A DNA stretch of 64,000 nt from Halobacterium sp. CBA1132 (GCF_001485535.1 NZ_BCMZ01000002.1:218773-282772), one strand, 5' to 3'. Positions 1-8,393 are shown, counted from the first letter of the stretch. Notes: generated by a model from the letters alone, not told the origin. Program-made: numbers and translations.

Positions 1-309
1 AATATCAAGCTCCTCCGCAACGGCTGCTGGCGGCGTATCCCCTTCAGTCAAGAGATAGGCAACGATCTCTCCAGCTGTTTCCCGGCGAAGCAGCGCCAGT
101 GCCGTCCGCTCCCATTGATTGTATTCGGGCGGAAAATAGTGGGTCTTCCCGTAGATCGATTCTGCGATAACATCCTCGCTGGACTGCAGTTGCTTGATGT
201 GATACTGGAGTTGGCCCGGAGCAAGCTCGAGGCGTCGAACAAGCTCGTTAAAATGGAGGCCGGGATGTGCTTCGATCGACTTTGTAATTGTGACACGAGT
301 GTTAGACAT
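1..309 (-). CDS. Winged-helix transcriptional regulator (partial, cut by window edge)
   Basis: The reading frame starts at ATG 309-307 and runs off the left edge, giving 103 codons. The N-terminal part is a clear winged helix: ITKSIEAHPGLHFNELVRRL, then LAPGQLQYHIKQL as recognition helix and a wing ending in GKTHYF. A second helix-turn-helix-like stretch starts near residue 80 (AGEIVAYLL ... PPAAVAEELDI), so the protein probably has two tandem winged helices, a common haloarchaeal layout. It points the same way as nosD and lies about 230 bases downstream of it, so it may regulate the nos genes, but that is inference. The domain call is firm; the ligand or target is unknown. Confidence 0.75.
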   Translation of the reverse strand, partial: MSNTRVTITKSIEAHPGLHFNELVRRLELAPGQLQYHIKQLQSSEDVIAESIYGKTHYFPPEYNQWERTALALLRRETAGEIVAYLLTEGDTPPAAVAEELDI

Positions 310-540
310 GTGGGATACTACCGTGCTTGGCCCCGCCAACGGCTGAGAACGGCCATCTGAACGCGGGCACCTCGGGATACGATAATCTAGACTGCTACAG
401 AGACTAAACGACTTTTGGTGTATTTCTCGAAGAATATGTTAGATAATTCACTCGAATAGCGCGTCGGACGTACTGGACGCGGAAAAAGCATCGACATCAG
501 CAAGGTCTGTAGGGCCACATATCAGTCTGGTCGGACCAGA

Positions 541-2490
541 TTAAAATGTGTAGTCCCACTCGTCTTCATCGTCGAACTGGCCCGGCGAATTCTGGGTGTC
601 TTCAAGCCGCGCCAATACAGCTGGACGGACCGGATTTTCTCGTGGCGCTTCATCCACGATGCCCCCAAACCGAATCCCCGGCATCGTCTGCTGTAATTGC
701 CGTATCAATTTGAGTGCCGGTGCTCGTGCCAACGTCGGTGCCCCAGCTCCACCGTCTGCGACCATCCCGACCGGTCCTGTCGCACGGAACGACCGTGAGA
801 GTGAGCCGTCACCGTCGGTGTCGATACCGGGTGCGCCCCGCCAGTAGTTCCCCTTCCAGACGTGTAACACGTTGAACCGTGCGGTCTCGGCGTACCGCCG
901 GTTATACGCGATGTCGTTGTCGGTGACGCGGTTCGTCGGAAATAGCGACATCGCTCGAATGCCGACCCGATTGAACGCCGCGACGTTCTCCTCATACACT
1001 GAATATTGGCCTTGCACGACGACGCCGTGCTGGTTATGCGTCACAACATTCTCCGCGACGTAGCTCGACCGCCCGAACACAAGAACGCCGTTCTTGCTGT
1101 TCGTGACGATATTCCCTGTCACAACGTTTCGGTTCGATCGGTCGTGGATGTAGACGCCGACGTACGTGTCCTCGATATCGTTGTTAGCGGCGAACGCGCC
1201 CTGCGCGAACACGCTGAACACGCCGATCATCATCCCCTCCATCGAGGAATCTCGAACAGTGAACGACTGCGTGTCGTGGGCGAAGACTCCGACTTTCCCA
1301 CCGTAAAACGTCGAGTTCTGGACCAGTGCGGGCGCGCCGAGAATCGAGACCCCGAGGAATCCATCCTCCCAGTCTCGCGTTCCCCGAACCGTGAGGTTTG
1401 AAACGGTGAGATTCGGGCTATTCCGCGCGATAACTCCATTTGCGCGCGTTCGTATTCGAACGTCAGAGACCAGCGATCGGGTGGACTCCTCGAAGACGAT
1501 ACCCGCGTCACCGTAGCCATGCGTCGTCCAGTAGCGTTCCCGGAACGACTCATTCCTGACCGGAACACCCGTAATGTTCGCTCGGTCGCGGGTCCGCACT
1601 GTGCCGATGCCGGACATCGAAACATCCGTAATCGCAACGCGTGATGCGTTCACGTAGACGACACTACGGTTTTCGTCCCCGATGATGCGCGTTTGGTTGA
1701 CCCCATCGCCACGAATCGTCAGGGGTTTGTCCACCGTGACATCGGAGACAGAATGATTCCCGGCTGCCAGTTGGATGGTCGTGTTGGGCGCGGCACGCCG
1801 GATCGCTGCGGTCAGCGACTCGTTTGGTTCTACCGTAGTCGGAACCGGTCGTTCGAGTAGCGACCGCGCACGGGCGGCCGTTCTGTTCGCACGCTCGCTC
1901 CGTGCTTCACTCGTGCGCACCCATTCCGCTGAACTACGGCCCGCACCGCCGACATCCAACTGTCGGACGGCGTCCCACTGCTCGATCCGACCACCGTACT
2001 GTTGAACGAACGCCGTCGCATCACTCCGCTTCGAGAACGGCACCAGCGCCTGCTCCCGCGTCGGGATGCTGGCCGTACTGTTGACGACGAAGTACGCTGT
2101 ACTGGCTGGGATCCACTCAGTATCTGCGTCCATCGGTGTTCTGAGCAACCCATCCTCTCCGACGTAGACGCCAGTGCCGGAGAAATCCGAGACGTACACA
2201 GCCATCGGCCGCCCGAATTCTCGCTCCGTGCTCTCCTGCAGTCCTGCGACCATCGACGTGATGCCGTAGTATCCGATGGTGAATTTGAACTGGGAGAACG
2301 AGACTTGTCCAGTCGGCAACGCGATCGTCGATTCGTAGGCACTAACGACGACGCTTTCTGGAACACCCGTTGACTTCGTATCTGACATCGGGACCGCAGC
2401 CGCCTGCTGGCTCCCACCGCCCACGGCGAATGGCCCGACGACTGCCGCGAGCACGAGGAGGCCTGCAGCAGCCACGTGCCAGAATTCCAT
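541..2490 (-). CDS. nosD: NosD, copper-site maturation protein of nitrous oxide reductase
   Basis: This is a 649-residue exported protein of the NosD family, which with the NosF/NosY ABC complex supports assembly of the copper centres of nitrous oxide reductase outside the membrane. The start at MEFWHVAAAGLLVLAAVVG is preferred over an in-frame start 52 codons upstream because it begins with a signal-like hydrophobic segment. Residues from about 250 onward form repeated right-handed beta-helix rungs (short strands separated by N and G residues such as GVFAHDTQ, GVYIHDRSNRN, GVLVFGRSSY), typical of carbohydrate-binding/CASH-type NosD repeats. The C-terminus is acidic. It diverges from nosF across a 77-base gap. 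nosZ and nosL are not in the window. Confidence 0.85.
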   Translation of the reverse strand: MEFWHVAAAGLLVLAAVVGPFAVGGGSQQAAAVPMSDTKSTGVPESVVVSAYESTIALPTGQVSFSQFKFTIGYYGITSMVAGLQESTEREFGRPMAVYVSDFSGTGVYVGEDGLLRTPMDADTEWIPASTAYFVVNSTASIPTREQALVPFSKRSDATAFVQQYGGRIEQWDAVRQLDVGGAGRSSAEWVRTSEARSERANRTAARARSLLERPVPTTVEPNESLTAAIRRAAPNTTIQLAAGNHSVSDVTVDKPLTIRGDGVNQTRIIGDENRSVVYVNASRVAITDVSMSGIGTVRTRDRANITGVPVRNESFRERYWTTHGYGDAGIVFEESTRSLVSDVRIRTRANGVIARNSPNLTVSNLTVRGTRDWEDGFLGVSILGAPALVQNSTFYGGKVGVFAHDTQSFTVRDSSMEGMMIGVFSVFAQGAFAANNDIEDTYVGVYIHDRSNRNVVTGNIVTNSKNGVLVFGRSSYVAENVVTHNQHGVVVQGQYSVYEENVAAFNRVGIRAMSLFPTNRVTDNDIAYNRRYAETARFNVLHVWKGNYWRGAPGIDTDGDGSLSRSFRATGPVGMVADGGAGAPTLARAPALKLIRQLQQTMPGIRFGGIVDEAPRENPVRPAVLARLEDTQNSPGQFDDEDEWDYTF

Positions 2491-2567
2491 AGACGGCGAT
2501 ACGGGGGGAGCCGCAAAGAATGATGGGGCAGTACACTTTTTCGCGTGGCACGGGAACGCTATCCGTA

Positions 2568-3338
2568 ATGGGTGATCGTGGGGGGCAAACCCAAGGTGAC
2601 GACGATACTGAGACGTCGGCTTCGGCTGTCGTTGAGGCGTCGGCACTCTCGAAATCGTTCGGTGATATCGATGTTCTCGACGAACTCTCCTTTTCGATAC
2701 CGGATGATGCGGTCACCGCGATTGTCGGGCCGAATGGATCCGGGAAGACGACGCTCGCGGAACTCGTTACGGGCGTAGAGAGCCCGACAGCGGGCGAACT
2801 CACACTCTACGCCGGCGGGGAGCGACCCGTCGGGTATCTCCCCCAAGACCCGCGGTTCCAGCCCTCGGCGACGGTCCGGGAGACGGTCGCATTCTACGCG
2901 GCACTGCTCGCCGGAGAGACCGACGTCGATGCCGCACTCGCTCGGGTCGGCCTCGAAGCCGCGGCCGACCGCCGAACGGATGCGCTCTCCGGAGGTATGC
3001 GCCGCCTCCTGGGAATCGCGGTGAGCCTCCTGGGGGCACCAGACCTAGTCGTTCTCGACGAACCGACGAGCGGCCTCGACCCGGAGATGACTCGCCACGT
3101 GTACGACGTGATTGCGGGGTTGACCGAGCGCGACCAAGCCGTCGTGTTGACGACCCACGACCTTTCGCGCGCAGCAGACGCCGATTACATCCTCGTGGTG
3201 TCCGATGGCAGCATCGTCTCGGCTGGGTCCCCAGAAGAAGTGCTTGCGGACACGGAGACAACCACCTTAGAGGACGCATTCGAGGCCGCCGTTCGTGGCC
3301 GCACGGTCACCGCCGAGGGAGGGGATGGTCGTGAGTGA
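2568..3338 (+). CDS. nosF: NosF, ABC transporter ATPase for nitrous oxide reductase maturation
   Basis: A 256-residue cytoplasmic ATPase. Walker A is GPNGSGKT at about residues 54-61, the signature is LSGGMRR, and Walker B is LVVLDEPTSG followed by the D-loop LDPE and a switch histidine in TTHDLS. Length and order match single-domain NosF. The ATG at 2568 is chosen over one 16 codons upstream because it leaves a normal divergent promoter gap to nosD. The 3' end overlaps nosY by 14 bases, so the two are translationally coupled. It is expected to power NosY in delivering a sulfur species or another factor used with NosD for copper-site assembly; that role is family knowledge. Confidence 0.85.
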   Translation: MGDRGGQTQGDDDTETSASAVVEASALSKSFGDIDVLDELSFSIPDDAVTAIVGPNGSGKTTLAELVTGVESPTAGELTLYAGGERPVGYLPQDPRFQPSATVRETVAFYAALLAGETDVDAALARVGLEAAADRRTDALSGGMRRLLGIAVSLLGAPDLVVLDEPTSGLDPEMTRHVYDVIAGLTERDQAVVLTTHDLSRAADADYILVVSDGSIVSAGSPEEVLADTETTTLEDAFEAAVRGRTVTAEGGDGRE

Positions 3339-4140
3339 CGCTACCCAGCAGTTCACCGCCGTTTTCGAACGGGAGTTGCGAGCACTCGCACGGTCGCGGT
3401 CAGTCTGGCTGCTTGCCGTCGGGTTCTTCGCACTCATCGTGGCGATTGCAGTACTCGGCGGGCAAGCCGGCTACGTGCCGCTCGTACTGGCGCTGCTCAC
3501 GCCGGTCGAGGTCTTGGTCCCAGTGTTGGTAGTAGCGCTCGGATATCGAACGATTCTCGGCGACCGATTGCGGGGTGAACTGAAAGTCCTCGATACGTTC
3601 CCGATAACGCCCATTCGGTACGGGCTTGGCGTCTATTGTGGCCGACTCGCAGTCGCACTCGGGATTCTCGTCATGACGCTGCTCGTAGCAGGGTTCGTTG
3701 TACCACTCTCGGGGGGGACGCCGAACGTGCTCGCACAATCAGGCGGGTTAGACTCGCCGGTGTACTACGCACGATTCGTCGCGTTGACGATGGTGTTCGC
3801 AGGTGTTATCCTTGCTATCACGCTGTTACTTTCGTCGGTGGCTCGGTCTGCACGTCGTGGACTCGTGTCGGCAGTCGGCTTGTTACTTGTAGTCGTCATC
3901 GGGTTTGACCTCGTGGTGATTGCTGGGGTCGGGCAAGGTTGGATCGTTGAACGAGGGCTGAGCGAAGCGCTCGCAGCCAGTCCATTAAGTGCGTACCGTG
4001 GACTTGTGATGACGTATGCTGTCGAACCGGCAGTGACAATGACGGTTCGTGCAGCCTCACCGATTGCAAGCGTGTTTTCGCTGGCTGTGTGGACATCCCT
4101 GTCTCTACTTACAGCCTCAGCGCTAACCGGAATTGAGTGA
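3325..4140 (+). CDS. nosY: NosY, ABC permease for nitrous oxide reductase maturation
   Basis: A 271-residue polytopic membrane protein with about six hydrophobic segments. It opens with FTAVFERELRALARSRSVW, the cytoplasmic coupling start typical of NosY/ABC-2 permeases, and contains the charged loop ILGDRLRGELKVLDTFPIT. The ATG at 3325 overlaps the end of nosF; a GTG two codons later is possible. It pairs with NosF to form the transporter that works with NosD. The downstream DNA is a transposase relic, so the operon seems to end here or was cut here, which could explain why nosL or nosZ does not follow. Confidence 0.82.
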   Translation: MVVSDATQQFTAVFERELRALARSRSVWLLAVGFFALIVAIAVLGGQAGYVPLVLALLTPVEVLVPVLVVALGYRTILGDRLRGELKVLDTFPITPIRYGLGVYCGRLAVALGILVMTLLVAGFVVPLSGGTPNVLAQSGGLDSPVYYARFVALTMVFAGVILAITLLLSSVARSARRGLVSAVGLLLVVVIGFDLVVIAGVGQGWIVERGLSEALAASPLSAYRGLVMTYAVEPAVTMTVRAASPIASVFSLAVWTSLSLLTASALTGIE

Positions 4141-4173
4141 CCACCAATCTCCTCTTCGAGGTGCATCGGTCCG

Positions 4174-4540
4174 TCAGCGACCAACTGCTGAAGCCGTTGG
4201 CTTATCGGTGGACCCCCGTTCTACCGACACATACTGATCGGACGCCACTCCAGTAGCGTTCACAGTCAGCACCTCGGCTTTAGGCGGATCTATATAACAC
4301 GCCCAGTGAGGGTTCTAACCTCGCTGTAGTTGTAACACCAGTTTGCGAGCAAAATTCTTCGCCGCGTTGTAGTCGGCGTTCACTGAATACGAACAGTCCA
4401 AACAGGCGGACTGTTGCCCGTCACGATTTCCTTAAAGCGTGCACCCGCACTTTGAATACAGCTAGCTGATGTTGGCTGTCTCAACTACAACCCCAGCCAA
4501 TTCCGATTGATTTGCACACCTACCAACCAGTCGTTTCACT
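4174..4540 (-). pseudogene. TnpB (IS200/IS605-type) C-terminal relic
   Basis: Reading the minus strand gives the TnpB zinc-finger and last RuvC part: SKCGCTL, then GNRDGQQSACLDC, then SVNADYNAAKNFARK and LVLQLQRG. The order C-x2-C ... C-x2-C followed by ADYNAAKN is diagnostic of TnpB. In-frame stops interrupt it at 4432-4434 and 4315-4317, and a further TAG lies just upstream of the YSKCG part. The frame continues past 4315 as PPKAEVLTVN ... STDKPTASAVGR up to a TGA at 4174-4176, as in full TnpB tails. The N-terminal two thirds are missing. It is a dead remnant and marks the junction between the nos genes and accessory DNA. Confidence 0.75.
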
Positions 4541-4599
4541 GGGAACCGTATCTGATTAATAGGGATTCAATAGAGCTGCGTCGACGGGCGGGGCTTTGA

Positions 4600-4968
4600 T
4601 GTCTGTGTCGTCGACGATCAGCTCGTACACCGTTCGGGCAAGACGAAGGCGACGTCGTCCGGGCTGAACTCGAAGCCCAGATCGAACGCCTGGGGGACGA
4701 TCAGTTCGCCACGTTCGCGAACGAGGCCCTGGTCGAACTCGAGGAGCGGTACGGAGTGACCACGCCGATCGAGGCCCGCGTTCAGGAACTGACGAATAGG
4801 TACTACCGGGGGCTCGAAGTCCTCCAGGCACTCGATGAACCGATGACCGTCGACGAACTGGCCGCGGAACTGGAGCTGGATGACGAGGAGGTTCACGACC
4901 GGATCGCGTATCTCTCAACGTTCGACCGGGTCCGTCGGGATGGCGACACAGTCCGTCCCGTGGAGTAG
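4600..4968 (+). pseudogene. 5'-truncated winged-helix regulator relic
   Basis: A continuous plus frame opens after a TGA at 4597 and has no good start before a GTG at 4756, yet its sequence is protein-like from about 4645 (EGDVVRAELEAQIERLGDDQ, FATFANEALVELEERYG). The C-terminal part reads ALDEPMTVDELAAELELDDEEVHDRIAYLSTFDRVRRDGDTV, a small helix-turn-helix plus wing. The N-terminal DNA-binding domain expected in this sort of haloarchaeal regulator is missing. Just to the left, bases 4556-4620 encode a short protein-like tail on the minus strand (LIVDDTDIKAPPVDAALLN) that I could not assign. The two pieces meeting head to head near 4620 suggest a recombination joint. Confidence 0.5.
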
Positions 4969-4979
4969 TCTGGCCACGA

Positions 4980-5798
4980 CTACGGGGAGGGAAGGCGGCC
5001 GTCTGGTCGGGGAACGCGGCCCCGTTTGATCTCGTGATCGACGCGGCGCAGGTGCTTGCAGCCGCCTTCGGGTGAACGTTGCTGCCAGTCGGGACAGGTA
5101 CACGATTCGTCGATGACGTCGACTTCGTACCGGTTCCCGGACGCAGACTGTACCTCGTAGCGGCCACCTTTCGAGAGAAGTGAGACGTCCATCGCTTCGG
5201 CAACGGCACGCTTCGTGCGGGGCTCAAGGTCGTCCTCCGACTGTGCGTTCTCGTCGACGACCAGTCGGTCGCGAACGTCGCCCGTTCGGCCACCGTCGGG
5301 AGCGACGGCTTCCGCAGGCCCCCTGAGCCGCTCGTGGAGCACTTCCTCCACCGGATGGCCTTCCGACCACAGGTAGTGGACCTCGCGGCGCTCACGATGG
5401 TCGTAGGAGCCGCACGCGGCTGCGCACCCAGTCCAGACGCGCCAGGCACCCAGCGCAGCCATCACGTCGACGATGTCACGGGGAACTGTCTGGTGGTCGT
5501 CCGGGAAGAACACCCGGAAGCGGGTACACGCTTCCTGCGGCGGGACGGTCACCCACCAGTCTTCGCTGGAGCTCCAGCTGTCGTACATCGCCTCGTCGCT
5601 CCCGTAGCCGACTGTCACGCCATCGATCGGCGTCCAGTCTGCTGGGAGGTGGTCCGCCTCGCCTTCGAGGACCCGGAGGACGGCGTATCGGAGGTACCCC
5701 TGGGCTTGGTTGTCTGTCGTTCGAGCGACCTGATCGTGCTGCTCGGCGACGTGCTCGGCTTCCTCGAGGACCGTCGTGAGATAGGGTTCAGTCATCAT
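4980..5798 (-). CDS. SWIM zinc-finger protein
   Basis: A 272-residue protein starting at the double ATG 5798/5795. The C-terminal SWIM zinc finger is complete: C233-x-C235 ... C247-x-H249 in SCTCPDWQQ and GGCKHLRR. SWIM domains bind DNA or protein. The N-terminal 150 residues (ARTTDNQAQGYLRYAVLRVL, PRDIVDVMAALGAWRVWTG) are an uncharacterised domain shared with a broken second copy at 33.2-33.7 kb. It lies just downstream of an ArdC-like fragment in the same direction, a pairing that looks like plasmid backbone. Its promoter region holds the 13-16-13 inverted repeat and a GC-palindrome/A-tract element, so it is probably tightly controlled. The exact role is unknown. Confidence 0.7.
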   Translation of the reverse strand: MMTEPYLTTVLEEAEHVAEQHDQVARTTDNQAQGYLRYAVLRVLEGEADHLPADWTPIDGVTVGYGSDEAMYDSWSSSEDWWVTVPPQEACTRFRVFFPDDHQTVPRDIVDVMAALGAWRVWTGCAAACGSYDHRERREVHYLWSEGHPVEEVLHERLRGPAEAVAPDGGRTGDVRDRLVVDENAQSEDDLEPRTKRAVAEAMDVSLLSKGGRYEVQSASGNRYEVDVIDESCTCPDWQQRSPEGGCKHLRRVDHEIKRGRVPRPDGRLPSP

Positions 5799-5822
5799 TC
5801 GACGGAGGTCAGAACGCGCCTC

Positions 5823-5846
5823 CGCCCCTCCGCGGGCGCTGAAAAA
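5823..5846 (-). promoter_or_regulatory. GC-palindrome/A-tract element before the SWIM gene
   Basis: On the plus strand this reads CGCCCCTCCGCGGGCG followed by CTGAAAAA. Relative to the SWIM gene it is a T-tract (TATA-like) followed by a GC-rich partial palindrome in the leader, about 25-50 bases before the ATG. The same architecture occurs at 33701, 61191, 61605 and 63061, each time before a minus-strand accessory gene or its relic. Confidence 0.45.
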
Positions 5847-5847
5847 C

Positions 5848-5889
5848 TTAACCAACAGAGCGGAAGGAATCCATCACTCTGTTGGTTAA
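5848..5889. promoter_or_regulatory. 13-16-13 inverted repeat, copy 1
   Basis: Left arm TTAACCAACAGAG (5848-5860) and right arm CTCTGTTGGTTAA (5877-5889) are perfect inverted copies separated by 16 bases. The left arm overlaps the probable TATA region of the SWIM gene and the right arm contains the stop codon of the ArdC-like fragment. Copy 2 at 33725-33766 keeps the outer nine bases and the 16-base spacing, while the inner bases change in a paired way (CAGAG/CTCTG against CACAT/ATGTG). Most likely a dimeric repressor site or a structured element. Confidence 0.6.
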
Positions 5890-6087
5890 CTAGATTGGGA
5901 CAAAGATTCGCTTTCGAGCACGTCGATGAGCTCTTCTGCTGTGGAACTGATCCGTCCGAGCCGCTCGCGAACGACCTCGGGGTTATCCGACTCCCACGCA
6001 GCGAGGTAGAACGCCGACCCGCTGGTGTCCAACTCACAGTACCGCCCGACGACGTACGCGACGGCTTCGGCCTCGACCAACCAGACT
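5886..6087 (-). pseudogene. ArdC-like metallopeptidase, C-terminal fragment
   Basis: Only the last 67 or so residues are present: VEAEAVAYVVGRYCELDTSG, SAFYLAAWESDNPEVVRERL and GRISSTAEELI. This is nearly identical to residues 246-305 of the complete gene at 60206-61138. Sequence upstream of 6087 is not homologous, so the N-terminal DNA-binding domain and the HEYAH zinc site are gone. It ends in a TAA located inside the inverted repeat at 5877-5889. It is a dead fragment, and shows that an ArdC-like gene once stood directly upstream of the SWIM gene. Confidence 0.75.
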
Positions 6088-6183
6088 TGAGAAATTGAAT
6101 ATAGAACCCGGTTCCCACAACAAATTTCGGCTTTGAAGGAGGTTATGGCAGCGACGCCGAATTCCTGCGGCAACCAGTGTCAG

Positions 6184-6495
6184 CTACACGTCACCTTCAT
6201 CTAGTTTTTTCGCCACCGAGATATCCCGCAGCCGGAGGTACGCCTTCGTATTATCGACTCCCAAAAGATCACGAACCTCAACAGGAATTACCGCGACGCC
6301 ATCCTCGCTGATGCGAACGACGCCAGCTGATTCGGTTCGGTTAGGAGTGTGACCCTTGGTTTTTTCAGCAACCTCGACTTCGGGAAGGCGAATTAATGCC
6401 TCCTGATTCTTGATTCCGAGGACTTCCCGCACCTCGACGGGGATAACTACGGCACCGGAGTTGCTCAAGGTGACGATGCCAGCATCTTCTCCCAT
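6184..6495 (-). CDS. Tandem AbrB/SpoVT-type DNA-binding protein
   Basis: A 103-residue protein made of two swapped-hairpin AbrB units joined head to tail: TLSNSGAVVIPVEVREVLGI at about residues 9-28 and VRISEDGVAVIPVEVRDLLG at about 60-79. AbrB proteins normally need two chains to make one DNA-binding barrel; here both halves are in one polypeptide, so it may fold as an intramolecular barrel. It probably acts as a repressor or as an antitoxin-like regulator. No toxin gene is adjacent: the flanking genes are a dead ArdC-like fragment and, divergently, a ribbon-helix-helix gene. Start at ATG 6495 with an A/T-rich leader. Confidence 0.7.
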   Translation of the reverse strand: MGEDAGIVTLSNSGAVVIPVEVREVLGIKNQEALIRLPEVEVAEKTKGHTPNRTESAGVVRISEDGVAVIPVEVRDLLGVDNTKAYLRLRDISVAKKLDEGDV

Positions 6496-6849
6496 TATCC
6501 ACCATTTGTATTAGGAGGCCGTTAAAAGCTAACGCAATTAGATTCAAGTAAATTTGGACAGACTACAATAGAGACCTGGAGGTATTATGAACTACTCTGC
6601 TTTGAAAAACCTGGTTACCCCAGCAAAGTACTATTTCGTACCCCGGCGCATTCTTGCGCATTCCTAATCTGATATTATATATACAAGCAAATAACGACAA
6701 TTTTTCGTCATAGTACTTTCTGACTTGGATACATACGAGTATCCTAAGCGTGATACCATATCTAAGTAGCAGTGGAATTGATACCAAGTTGGCGGGACAT
6801 CAACCGCATTTGAGTACCATAGCAGAATTCAACCTGGTTGATCCTATTA
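6496..6849. other. A/T-rich divergent intergenic region
   Basis: About 350 bases between the divergent AbrB-like and ribbon-helix-helix genes, clearly richer in A/T than the surroundings (for example ATTATATATACAAG near 6674). It must hold both promoters. A 74-codon open frame on the minus strand at 6563-6787 has no protein-like composition and was not called. No repeat or RNA gene was recognised. Confidence 0.5.
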
Positions 6850-7266
6850 ATGACACATAACGATCAAAACAGTAAATTGAGCGAGCGGATAGATATAAAA
6901 ATAACTCCCGAGATGAAAAACCGGGCCAAACGTGCTGCCGAAGACGATGAGTACAGCGGTCAGTCAACGTACCTTAGAGCGATGATTCATGTAGGGGAAT
7001 CACGGATTGCCGACCTTGACCCTCGGTCCGGGGAGGGGCAGTCGAATCTTGAGGAAGTAGAGACAGTCGAGGCTGCTGCGAAAGCACTCAATGACAAAGT
7101 CATCCTCAACGAACTTTCACAAGAGAAGCAAGAGTTTGACGCAGTTGTCGAACAGCTCACCCTAGAGTTTGAGAACGTTCTCGCTGACCGGCTCCATGAA
7201 ATGGCAAATAATGACCAGTCAGCGGTTGAGACTGATGGGCGCGGGAATTACTACTTGAGTCGGTGA
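6850..7266 (+). CDS. Ribbon-helix-helix protein encoded with a recombinase
   Basis: A 138-residue protein starting at ATG 6850. Residues 9-45 (LSERIDIKITPEMKNRAKRA, then STYLRAMI) are a typical CopG/Arc ribbon-helix-helix: one strand (RIDIKIT) and two helices. The rest is an acidic coiled-coil-like helix (LNDKVILNELSQEKQEFDAV, VEQLTLEFENVLADRLHEM). The stop overlaps a possible GTG start of the tyrosine recombinase downstream, so the two are a transcriptional unit. By analogy with haloarchaeal viruses and integrative plasmids it could act as an accessory or control protein for the recombinase; that is inference. Confidence 0.7.
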   Translation: MTHNDQNSKLSERIDIKITPEMKNRAKRAAEDDEYSGQSTYLRAMIHVGESRIADLDPRSGEGQSNLEEVETVEAAAKALNDKVILNELSQEKQEFDAVVEQLTLEFENVLADRLHEMANNDQSAVETDGRGNYYLSR

Positions 7267-7268
7267 CC

Positions 7269-8393
7269 ATGTCCGTTACTACTGACGAGGCAAACCCAGA
7301 CGGGAGTGTCCTCTGGTACTGGTACGATAACTACCACGATAATGGTAAGGAGTCAACAAGGAAAACTAGTCGTGATGCAATCAAGCGATTCGAGAGATGG
7401 CTTGCCACTGAAGGAGAGTACAAACACGAGTGTCACTGGTCAGATATTGATCTTGAGAACGTCTCATCGGGCAAGATGATAAATCCCCGGGAGGTTACCG
7501 AGGATGAAGCAGAGGCGTTCCTGCACGACCTCCAAGCACAGTTTTCTCCGGATACCCAACAGACGACGGCAGCATTTCTTAGTCAAGCTTATGCTTGGTG
7601 CCGCCGGGAGACGGAACCTGTTAAGGACGACCCGTTCGGATACGTTCTGAATACTCTGAACAAGAACATTTTGGACAGTCCAAGCGGTCGTGATGCCTAT
7701 ATCATTCCTATCGAAGATGCACGGATCTACATCCGGTCGTGGGGGCATCCAAAATGGACAACAATCAACCTGCTACTGGCGAAGCTGAGCCGGCGAGCAG
7801 GCGGCATTAGTAACCTCGATATTGAGGATGTCAACCTCGATCATCCTGGATGCGACTGGACACCGCATCCAGACGTGCGTCATTGGGACGACCACATCCT
7901 CTTTCGTGCCGACAAGAAAGCAAGGGAGGAGGGGCGGAAATCTGGGAATAAGACAGCAACAACGGCAAAATATCCGCTAGATCGTGAACTTCGGGATGCA
8001 CTCATCTGGTATCTCGCCATCAGGCCAGATCCGGAGTCACCAGATGAACCGTTGTTTCTTGACACCTTCTATACGCGACTGAGTGCGGCGGGGATTAGCG
8101 ATATGATACGAAGGAAGTCGAAGACGCTCACCGAGATGGACGATGACGAGTGCCAATTGACCTGCTGGTACGGACCCCATGACGACGACAATATCAATCC
8201 ACATTATTGGCGACATTGGGCTACGACTTGGTATCAAGACCAGCTAGAGTCAGAGTCATTGACGGACTATATGCGTGGGGATACAGGTGGGGGCAGCAGG
8301 GCAATCTACGACCAATACACCGCCACGAAAAAACGCAAGATCCTCAAGGCGATGCCGACATTCCTTGAGTCGTACGCCGAGAAAAAAGAATAG
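7269..8393 (+). CDS. Tyrosine recombinase / phage-type integrase
   Basis: A 374-residue XerC/D-like recombinase. The N-terminal SAM-like core-binding domain spans about residues 25-130 (TSRDAIKRFERWLATEGEYK). Catalytic residues visible are Arg in LLAKLSRRAGG (175/176), the H-x-x-R box in NPHYWRHWATTWY (H312, R315) with a further His at 316, and a nucleophile Tyr candidate in AIYDQYTATKK (347 or 350). ATG 7269 is used; a GTG two codons upstream overlaps the preceding stop. G+C and codon use look lower than in the sulfur island, consistent with mobile origin. No tRNA-derived attachment site was found beside it, so its target is unknown. Confidence 0.8.
   Translation: MSVTTDEANPDGSVLWYWYDNYHDNGKESTRKTSRDAIKRFERWLATEGEYKHECHWSDIDLENVSSGKMINPREVTEDEAEAFLHDLQAQFSPDTQQTTAAFLSQAYAWCRRETEPVKDDPFGYVLNTLNKNILDSPSGRDAYIIPIEDARIYIRSWGHPKWTTINLLLAKLSRRAGGISNLDIEDVNLDHPGCDWTPHPDVRHWDDHILFRADKKAREEGRKSGNKTATTAKYPLDRELRDALIWYLAIRPDPESPDEPLFLDTFYTRLSAAGISDMIRRKSKTLTEMDDDECQLTCWYGPHDDDNINPHYWRHWATTWYQDQLESESLTDYMRGDTGGGSRAIYDQYTATKKRKILKAMPTFLESYAEKKE

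Noticed and set aside
4556..5449. A 297-codon minus-strand frame
   Set aside because: Most of it is out of frame with the SWIM gene and runs antisense to the truncated regulator; only the last 20 or so residues look protein-like and are mentioned as an unassigned tail.
5334..6098. A 254-codon plus-strand frame opposite the SWIM gene and ArdC fragment
   Set aside because: The opposite strand carries recognisable SWIM and ArdC-like sequence across the same bases, so this is a shadow.
6563..6787. A 74-codon minus-strand frame in the A/T-rich divergent region
   Set aside because: Composition unlike haloarchaeal proteins (few acidic residues) and no motif.
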